Shown one piece after another: positions 58,768-64,000 of a stretch of 64,000 nt of DNA. The position numbers and the translations under genes are program-made. The stretch lies in assembly GCA_028696715.1 (NCBI GenBank), contig JAQVGO010000001.1:1-64000 (forward strand), in the 5' to 3' direction. The DNA is from Bacteroidales bacterium (GTDB taxonomy: Bacteria > Bacteroidota > Bacteroidia > Bacteroidales > F082). A model generated the notes under the pieces. The model was not told the DNA's origin, did not search any database, and was given only the letters and a program-made list of their open reading frames with translations. Positions within the stretch are counted from its first letter, which is position 1, and each line of letters begins with the position of its first letter.

Positions 58768-60828
58768 CTATTGTGAAGATTTTGTGCAGAAATAATTGTA
58801 AATCTCTATTTGGGACCTGATTGAAGATTCATTTTTTTTCTTTGATTTATAGATGTTTACAACATCTTTATTGACCAATCTTGCTTTGCAATTGTCGCGA
58901 AGTTGTATCTGCAGCATATCAAATAATTCCTGTTGAAGCAAAGGATCTTTCACGGGTGTTGTAACTTCAAAACGATGATCAAGGTTTCTGACCATCCAGT
59001 CGGCAGACGAAATATAGTACAACGGCTGGCCTGCATTGGCAAACACATAAACCCGGCTGTGTTCCAGAAAACGATCCACAATGCTGGTCACCTCAATATT
59101 TTCACTTTTGCCCGAAATGCCCGGGATCAAAACACAAATTCCCCTGCAGATAATTTGAATCTTCACTCCTGCCCTGCTTGCCTGATAAAGTTTTGCAACC
59201 AACTGCTCATCAACCAAACTATTGAGCTTCAATATCACCCAGGCATCTTTGCCGGATTTCTTGTTGCGAATCTCGGCATTGAGCAACTTGACAAAATGCG
59301 TACGTGTGTCGTAAGGAGAAACTATCAGATTACGAAACTCCGGAGGAGCATAAGGAGTTTCGAACAGCTGAAACATCTGCGCCACTTCCAAACCTGTTCT
59401 TTCGTCGCAGGTAAACAAACTGTCATCGGCATAAACACGGGCAGTACTTTCGTTGAAGTTACCAGTTGAAATATAGGAATAATAAACATTTTTACCCTCC
59501 TCTTTTCTCCTGATTAACAAGAGCTTGGAGTGAACCTTAAGTCCGGGTATTGTTTTAATAACTTTAACGCCTTCTTCGTGAAGTTTTTCTGACCATTGTA
59601 TGTTTGCCTTTTCATCAAAGCGAGCCTGCAACTCTAAAAATACTGTGACAGCTTTTCCATTTCGGGCAGCATTAACGAGTGCATTAATCACCTTCGAATC
59701 GCGCGCTGCCCTGTACAGCGTCATCTTTATTGTCCGAACCTTAGGATCAATGGAAGCTTCCCTTAACAAATCGATCACATGCGAAAAACTTTGATAAGGA
59801 TAATGCAGCATGATATCTTTTTGACTTATCACGCTAAACAAACTTCTGTAGAGTGGTAAATCAGGATGCCGGATCGGAACCAGCTCAGGCGACCAAAGCG
59901 ATGCATTGCCCAATTTCGGAAACTCAATAAAATCTCTGAAGTTATGATACTTCCATCCTCCGACAATCATATCATTCTTACTCACTCTAAACTTCTTGAG
60001 CAGTTTGGCCAGCAGTACCTCAGGCATATTTTTGTCATAAATAAACCGAACCGGAGCACCTTTTTTTCTTTGTTTCAGGCTTTCGGCCATGATCTCAATA
60101 AAACTTTTCGACATATCATTATCAATGTCTAACTCGGCATCGCGTGTAAATTTTATTGAATAAGCCTCAAAACTATCATAACCGAAGGGGAGAAATATTT
60201 CGCCAAGATTGAAACGAATTACATCATCAAGCAGCATCACCTTGGTATTTGCTTCGGTGCTGCCTGGCAAAATAAAAAACCTTGACATCCTGCCTGTAGG
60301 AACCTTTATAAGGGCATAGTTCTCTTCCAGCTCACCAGAAGAACTTTTTAATATGAGTGCCAGATAGATAGCATTATCCTTCAGGTTATCAGGGTTGCTC
60401 AAACCGCTCAACATGATCGGGAAAAGTATCGGATGCACCATTTCTCTGAAATACCTGACAACAGCCTTACCTTCTTCCTGAGTAAGGCTTTGCTCGTCAA
60501 TAATATGAATACCATATTTGGTCAGCTCATCGGCTATTTCCAGATAAGTCTCCATATAGGCTTTTTCCTGTTCGTCGATGATGTGCCTGATTTGATTCAG
60601 AATTTTGGATGGATCATAGGACAAGTATTCGGGTTTGTCCTTTTTAAGCTTTCGAAGCCTGCGCAAAGTAGCCACCCTCACGCGAAAAAACTCGTCTCTG
60701 TTATTAGAATATATTCCGATAAACCGCAGCCTTTCGAGCAAAGGGTTTGATGGATCCATCGCTTCCTGCAACACACGTGCATTAAAATGCAACCAGCTGA
60801 CCTCCCTGTTAATCAAATCTCTTTTCAT
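58768..60828 (-). CDS. ppk1: polyphosphate kinase 1
   Basis: A 686-residue enzyme that makes inorganic polyphosphate from ATP. The N-terminal domain starts with REVSWLHFNARVLQEAMDPS (about residues 8-27) and the head domain runs to about 300. The two phospholipase-D-like halves hold IRTIKMTLYRAARDSKVINA, the phosphohistidine motif VHSKLLLI with YISTGNFNESTARVYAD, and EHSRVYVFANAGQPLYYISS (second HxK-like part). Length and order fit the family. It lies 44 bases from a SixA-type phosphatase gene upstream. Confidence 0.95.
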   Translation of the reverse strand: MKRDLINREVSWLHFNARVLQEAMDPSNPLLERLRFIGIYSNNRDEFFRVRVATLRRLRKLKKDKPEYLSYDPSKILNQIRHIIDEQEKAYMETYLEIADELTKYGIHIIDEQSLTQEEGKAVVRYFREMVHPILFPIMLSGLSNPDNLKDNAIYLALILKSSSGELEENYALIKVPTGRMSRFFILPGSTEANTKVMLLDDVIRFNLGEIFLPFGYDSFEAYSIKFTRDAELDIDNDMSKSFIEIMAESLKQRKKGAPVRFIYDKNMPEVLLAKLLKKFRVSKNDMIVGGWKYHNFRDFIEFPKLGNASLWSPELVPIRHPDLPLYRSLFSVISQKDIMLHYPYQSFSHVIDLLREASIDPKVRTIKMTLYRAARDSKVINALVNAARNGKAVTVFLELQARFDEKANIQWSEKLHEEGVKVIKTIPGLKVHSKLLLIRRKEEGKNVYYSYISTGNFNESTARVYADDSLFTCDERTGLEVAQMFQLFETPYAPPEFRNLIVSPYDTRTHFVKLLNAEIRNKKSGKDAWVILKLNSLVDEQLVAKLYQASRAGVKIQIICRGICVLIPGISGKSENIEVTSIVDRFLEHSRVYVFANAGQPLYYISSADWMVRNLDHRFEVTTPVKDPLLQQELFDMLQIQLRDNCKARLVNKDVVNIYKSKKKNESSIRSQIEIYNYFCTKSSQ

Positions 60829-60872
60829 AGCTTCTTCAACAAATACAAGTAAATATCTTTCAGAAAAACACC

Positions 60873-61373
60873 TTACTGCCCTTTGATAAGCTTCGGAAAT
60901 GCAACAAATTTAACCCTTGCTGCTGCGGTTCGGATATCCTCCCATCTAAGGGCATCAAATTCAAAACAAACCACACCGGAAGTTGGTAACCAGTCGATGG
61001 GCGGGTTCAGCCAGTTATTCACAAAATTAGTGAGTGTTGGATTATGCCCCACTAACATCAATGAAGCGATATCATCGTTTAAATCCAGAAACTGATCAAA
61101 CAACAGCTCGCTGTCAGCATGGTACAGACTTGGATCAAGTTTTATGCTTTCCGGATCAAAACCAATTCCACGGGCAAGATAATCTGCTGTTTCGCGGGCA
61201 CGCAGAGCCGAGCTACTGATAATCAAATCAATCTTTACATTTTGTTTCAACAAAAAGTCAATGATCCTTTTCGTCCGTTTCTTTCCCTTTTCGAGCAGTG
61301 GTCGATCCAGATCGGGCAAAGCCGGAAATTCCCAGGATGATTTGGCATGACGTACAACATAAAGTGTTTTCAT
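60873..61373 (-). CDS. SixA-like histidine phosphatase
   Basis: A 166-residue phosphohistidine phosphatase of the SixA type. The catalytic RHG-like motif is VVRHAKSSWEFP (6-17; Arg8 and His9), followed by the second part LIISSSALRARETADYLARG and the second histidine LMLVGHNPTLTNFVN (about 106-120). Relatives remove phosphate from histidine of phosphotransfer proteins. It precedes ppk1 on the same strand by 44 bases. Its partner is unknown. Confidence 0.9.
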   Translation of the reverse strand: MKTLYVVRHAKSSWEFPALPDLDRPLLEKGKKRTKRIIDFLLKQNVKIDLIISSSALRARETADYLARGIGFDPESIKLDPSLYHADSELLFDQFLDLNDDIASLMLVGHNPTLTNFVNNWLNPPIDWLPTSGVVCFEFDALRWEDIRTAAARVKFVAFPKLIKGQ

Positions 61374-61583
61374 CAGCTGAGTTGATTTAAGTGTTTTTAC
61401 CCATTATCTCACCTTCTTCTCTGTTTTTCAATATTTTAACTGTTTTTTGGTGGCCTCTAAATAAAAGTCGGAATAAAACTACATAAGAACTTCGGTTTGA
61501 GAACGTTTTAAAGGTTAATTAATTGTAAAAAAACATCAGATTCGCTCAAATGAATAACACCAAATGAAACACTTCCGATAGTA

Positions 61584-61619
61584 AGAAAATAAGCCCGACC
61601 AGGATTCCTGATCAGGCTT
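61584..61619 (-). terminator. rho-independent terminator after glyA
   Basis: On the minus strand AAGCCTGATCAGG (61619-61607) pairs with CCTGGTCGGGCTT (61603-61591) over a three-base loop with G-U pairs, then ATTTTCTTAC. Confidence 0.85.
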
Positions 61620-61640
61620 ACCAACAATTTTACAAAGATC

Positions 61641-62921
61641 CTACCAGGCAAAAAGTGGAAACTCTTTCATCATTTTATTCACTTTGGCTCTTACTGCAGC
61701 AATTGTTTTTTCATCCTCAATATTGCTGATTACCTCATCAATCAGATCAACGATAGGAGCCATATGTTCTTCTTTAAGACCGCGGGTAGTAATGGCAGGT
61801 GTTCCAACCCTTAAGCCGGAAGTCTGGAAAGGCGACCGGCTGTCGAAAGGAACCATATTTTTGTTGATAGTAATATCAGCTTTTACGAGTGTGTTTTCGA
61901 CCAATTTGCCTGTGATATCAGGAAATTTCGACCTCAGATCAATAAGCATCAAATGATTGTCTGTTCCGCCTGAAATCACATGATAACCTTTATCGGTAAA
62001 CGCTTTTGCCATCACTTCTGCATTCTTCTTCACCTGAAGAATATACTGAAAATACGCATCGGTTAAAGCCTCTCCAAAAGCCACTGCTTTACTGGCAATC
62101 ACATGTTCGAGCGGGCCACCCTGAATACCCGGGAAAACGGCTGAGTTCAACAAAGCCGACATCATTTTTATCTCACCTTTTGGTGTTTTCAGGCCCCATG
62201 GGTTTTCAAAATCCTGTCCCATCAAAATCAAACCGCCACGAGGTCCGCGCAGCGTTTTATGCGTAGTAGTGGTTACGATATGGCAATGCTCAATCGGATC
62301 ATTCAGCAAACCTCTGGCTATCAATCCCGATGGATGAGAAATATCAGCCATTAAGATGGCATCCACCTGATCGGCGATATCGCGCATACGCTCGTAATCC
62401 CAATCGCGTGAATAAGCCGAAGCACCAGCAATAATCAGTTTTGGCTTATGCTCAAGGGCCAGTGCTTCCATTTTGTCGTAGTTCAGAAGTCCGGTTTCCT
62501 CATCCAGACCATACGATACTGCTTTGTATAGTATCCCGGAAGAGTTTACAGGTGAGCCATGTGAAAGGTGACCACCATGCGAAAGGTCGAGCCCCATAAA
62601 GGTGTCTCCGGCCTGCAGGCAAGCCAAAAACACAGCCATGTTTGCCTGGGCACCCGAGTGAGGCTGTACGTTGGCATACTCAGCATCAAAAAGTTCACAT
62701 GCCCGATCAATAGCCAGTTGCTCAGTTTGATCAACGATCTGACATCCACCATAATAACGTTTGCCGGGATAGCCTTCGGCATATTTGTTGGTCAATACAG
62801 ATCCCATAGCTTCAAGCACCTGGTCACTTACAAAGTTTTCGCTGGCAATCAATTCGATACCATGCATCTGACGTTCCTTTTCCTGTTGGATTAAGTCAAA
62901 AATCTTTTCGTCTCTTTGCAT
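61641..62921 (-). CDS. glyA: serine hydroxymethyltransferase
   Basis: A 426-residue PLP enzyme that converts serine and tetrahydrofolate to glycine and 5,10-methylene-tetrahydrofolate. Motifs: [20 protein letters not shown] (21-40), [52 protein letters not shown], and the PLP lysine in [17 protein letters not shown]. All are intact and length is normal. The ATG at 62921 is the only fitting start. A TAnnTTTG promoter lies upstream and a strong terminator follows. Confidence 0.97.
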   Translation of the reverse strand: MQRDEKIFDLIQQEKERQMHGIELIASENFVSDQVLEAMGSVLTNKYAEGYPGKRYYGGCQIVDQTEQLAIDRACELFDAEYANVQPHSGAQANMAVFLACLQAGDTFMGLDLSHGGHLSHGSPVNSSGILYKAVSYGLDEETGLLNYDKMEALALEHKPKLIIAGASAYSRDWDYERMRDIADQVDAILMADISHPSGLIARGLLNDPIEHCHIVTTTTHKTLRGPRGGLILMGQDFENPWGLKTPKGEIKMMSALLNSAVFPGIQGGPLEHVIASKAVAFGEALTDAYFQYILQVKKNAEVMAKAFTDKGYHVISGGTDNHLMLIDLRSKFPDITGKLVENTLVKADITINKNMVPFDSRSPFQTSGLRVGTPAITTRGLKEEHMAPIVDLIDEVISNIEDEKTIAAVRAKVNKMMKEFPLFAW

Positions 62922-63021
62922 AAAATTTCGTTTTATTGTTAAGGTAAATTTTCTGAATTAATGATACAATAAATTAATATTCAGCAATATACCCTCATAA
63001 AATTATTTTTATAATCAGTAA

Positions 63022-63029
63022 CAAAGGTA
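63022..63029 (-). promoter_or_regulatory. -7 element TACCTTTG for glyA
   Basis: Minus-strand TACCTTTG, exact TAnnTTTG match, leaving a leader of about 95 bases before the glyA ATG. Confidence 0.5.
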
Positions 63030-63220
63030 GCAATTATTCTGCGATCCGTTGCACCATTCACAAGCTAAATCCCTAATTTTCTGATTCTTTTCAACAGTAC
63101 TTTATTGTGGGTAAACGATCAAGCTAATAAGCAGTGGAATGATTCGAGCATTAAACCAGTGGCAAAGGAGTATTGAGATTGTTAGGTGTGAAGTAAGCGC
63201 CTGACATTAAAACATTTAGA

Positions 63221-63258
63221 AATAAAAAAAGTCTCCGAAACTTTTGCTTCAGAGACTT
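63221..63258 (-). terminator. rho-independent terminator after tRNA-Glu
   Basis: On the minus strand AAAGTCTCTGAAGC (63258-63245) pairs with GTTTCGGAGACTTT (63241-63228) with an AAA-type loop, followed by TTTTATTT. It starts three bases after the tRNA 3' end. Confidence 0.88.
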
Positions 63259-63260
63259 TG

Positions 63261-63334
63261 TACTCCCAAGGGGATTTGAACCCCTGTTACCAGGATGAAA
63301 ACCTGGCGTCCTGACCGGGCTAGACGATGGGAGC
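63261..63334 (-). tRNA. tRNA-Glu (TTC)
   Basis: On the minus strand the acceptor GCTCCCA pairs with TGGGAGT, anticodon stem CCAGG/CCTGG with loop TTTTCAT gives anticodon TTC, T arm AGGGG-TTCAAAT-CCCCT. The discriminator is A; CCA is not encoded. Confidence 0.95.
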
Positions 63335-63355
63335 CTTTGTTTTCGATTGTGGGTG

Positions 63356-63385
63356 CAAAAATACTACAATTTTATTTCCGTCCAA
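63356..63385 (-). promoter_or_regulatory. promoter for tRNA-Glu
   Basis: Minus-strand TTG at 63385-63383, a 19-base gap, then TATTTTTG at 63363-63356. It lies 21 bases before the tRNA 5' end. Confidence 0.6.
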
Positions 63386-63403
63386 GATTTTTATAAAATT
63401 TTT

Positions 63404-64000
63404 TCATTTTAACTCATCTCCGTTCACATCTGCCTGAAACTGAAAGCCTAAGCGTTTTCCTGTTTTCATTGAAATGGCATCCAGGGTATTTTTCATCTCA
63501 TTTACCGTTACCATCTTAACCGTCTCATAAGGTGGTGTAAGCAAGTCAAAATTAATTGTATAGGTTATCGCAGCTTCAATAAGTGTGGAGGCAGCTTCAC
63601 GGTTTAGCTCGTTCTTACTGAAATTATTTAACAAAAGGCCAAGTTCGCGTTTTCCTTCAATAAAGTAATGGTTTTCCTTGTTAATGAATATCCTGCCAAT
63701 CAGATAACCAATATCGTTGTATCTGTTGTATTTAAAAGAATCTGAGAGAAAATTGTAGATATTGATTATCCCACAATACGACCTTTCTCTGTCTTCACGG
63801 ATATAAGGAGAACGCATGATATCATGATCGCGGTTAAACTCAAAAACATTGGTGTGCATCAGGAAAAGCAAAATATCGCCACCAAATTTCAGTTCTATTT
63901 CAAAATCACCGCGATATCGGTTCTCAAATGCAATATTGCGGTGTGTTTTCATTGATTCAAACTTCACCAGATAATCCTTGGTAAGCTCTTCAATCACTGA
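63404..64000 (-). CDS. hypothetical protein, possibly cut at its N-terminus by the window edge
   Basis: At least 197 residues. I do not recognise a family. The protein is soluble and mixed alpha/beta, with a beta-rich centre (FEIELKFGGDILLFLMHTNV) and charged helices. A GTG at 63997 can start it, but the frame is still open at 64000, so the real start may lie outside. No signal peptide is seen. It is separated from the tRNA by the tRNA promoter. Confidence 0.6.
   Translation of the reverse strand, partial: SVIEELTKDYLVKFESMKTHRNIAFENRYRGDFEIELKFGGDILLFLMHTNVFEFNRDHDIMRSPYIREDRERSYCGIINIYNFLSDSFKYNRYNDIGYLIGRIFINKENHYFIEGKRELGLLLNNFSKNELNREAASTLIEAAITYTINFDLLTPPYETVKMVTVNEMKNTLDAISMKTGKRLGFQFQADVNGDELK

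Larger units (their letters stand above)
62922..63260. other. intergenic region between glyA and tRNA-Glu
   Basis: About 340 bases. It holds the glyA promoter (63022-63029) and the tRNA-Glu terminator (63221-63258). The rest, including a more GC-rich patch at 63100-63205, shows no open frame or known RNA. Confidence 0.55.

Noticed and set aside
58933..59469. 178-residue plus-strand frame
   Set aside because: Antisense to the conserved C-terminal half of ppk1; composition atypical.
1..64000. CRISPR arrays, IS elements, prophage genes, rRNA, toxin-antitoxin pairs
   Set aside because: Looked for along the window; no repeat-spacer pattern, transposase, integrase, or small toxin pair was found.

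Overview
The window reads as chromosomal DNA of a Bacteroidota bacterium, most likely an anaerobic or fermentative member of the Bacteroidales/Marinilabiliales side; the genus cannot be fixed from sequence alone. Grounds: promoters of the TAnnTTTG type, three secreted proteins with PKD domains and type IX secretion (T9SS) C-terminal domains, the gene run bamD-rpoZ-coaBC-porD-recN, a periplasmic propeller sensor kinase, and a set of ferredoxin-dependent 2-oxoacid and aldehyde oxidoreductases. I see no IS element, phage gene, CRISPR array or rRNA. The window looks like core genome with some accessory surface and transport genes.

Layout. 0-6.8 kb: a sodium/solute symporter, a small unknown protein, a MarR regulator divergent from a tightly packed EamA transporter / saccharopine-dehydrogenase-like / rRNA methyltransferase unit, then two small minus-strand genes. 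7-17.3 kb: a fatty-acid-kinase-like DAK2-DegV fusion, an ADP-forming acyl-CoA synthetase, an Mpv17-like membrane protein, a class I/II aminotransferase, the complete four-subunit 2-oxoacid:ferredoxin oxidoreductase korDABC, and a TIGR02757 protein. 17.4-28.4 kb (all minus): two lipoproteins, a LytTR response regulator with its large propeller/Y_Y_Y/LytS-type kinase, fabI, recN, porD, coaBC, rpoZ and bamD. 28.6-35.8 kb: an alpha-oxoamine synthase (sphingolipid or sulfonolipid type), a membrane protein, a T9SS-secreted M14 carboxypeptidase behind dapA, a PhnP-like metallo-hydrolase and a small zinc protein. 35.9-42.9 kb (minus): a tripartite RND efflux operon that runs on into two potassium-channel genes. 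43-51.5 kb: prfC and two large T9SS proteins that share the same C-terminal module series. 51.6-58.8 kb: tRNA-Arg(CCG), a TylF-like methyltransferase, an ElyC/SanA-like protein with a ThiS/MoaD-like carrier and a ThiF-like activating enzyme, a divergent tungsten-type aldehyde:ferredoxin oxidoreductase, and a dihydroorotate-dehydrogenase-like / LOG / retropepsin unit. 58.8-64 kb (minus): ppk1 with a SixA-type phosphatase, glyA, tRNA-Glu(TTC) and a protein cut by the window edge.

How the genes may work together. The secreted carboxypeptidase, aminotransferase, KorDABC, ADP-forming acyl-CoA synthetase and aldehyde:ferredoxin oxidoreductase together make a plausible peptide/amino-acid fermentation route: amino acid to 2-oxoacid to acyl-CoA plus reduced ferredoxin to carboxylate plus ATP. 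Proteins for envelope building and secretion (BamD, PorD, FabI, the lipid synthase) serve the same surface. No single undescribed system is proven. The leads I rate highest are the AOR/ThiS/ThiF locus, the DHOD-like/LOG/cytosolic-retropepsin unit, the FakA-FakB-like fusion, and the RND operon carrying potassium channels.
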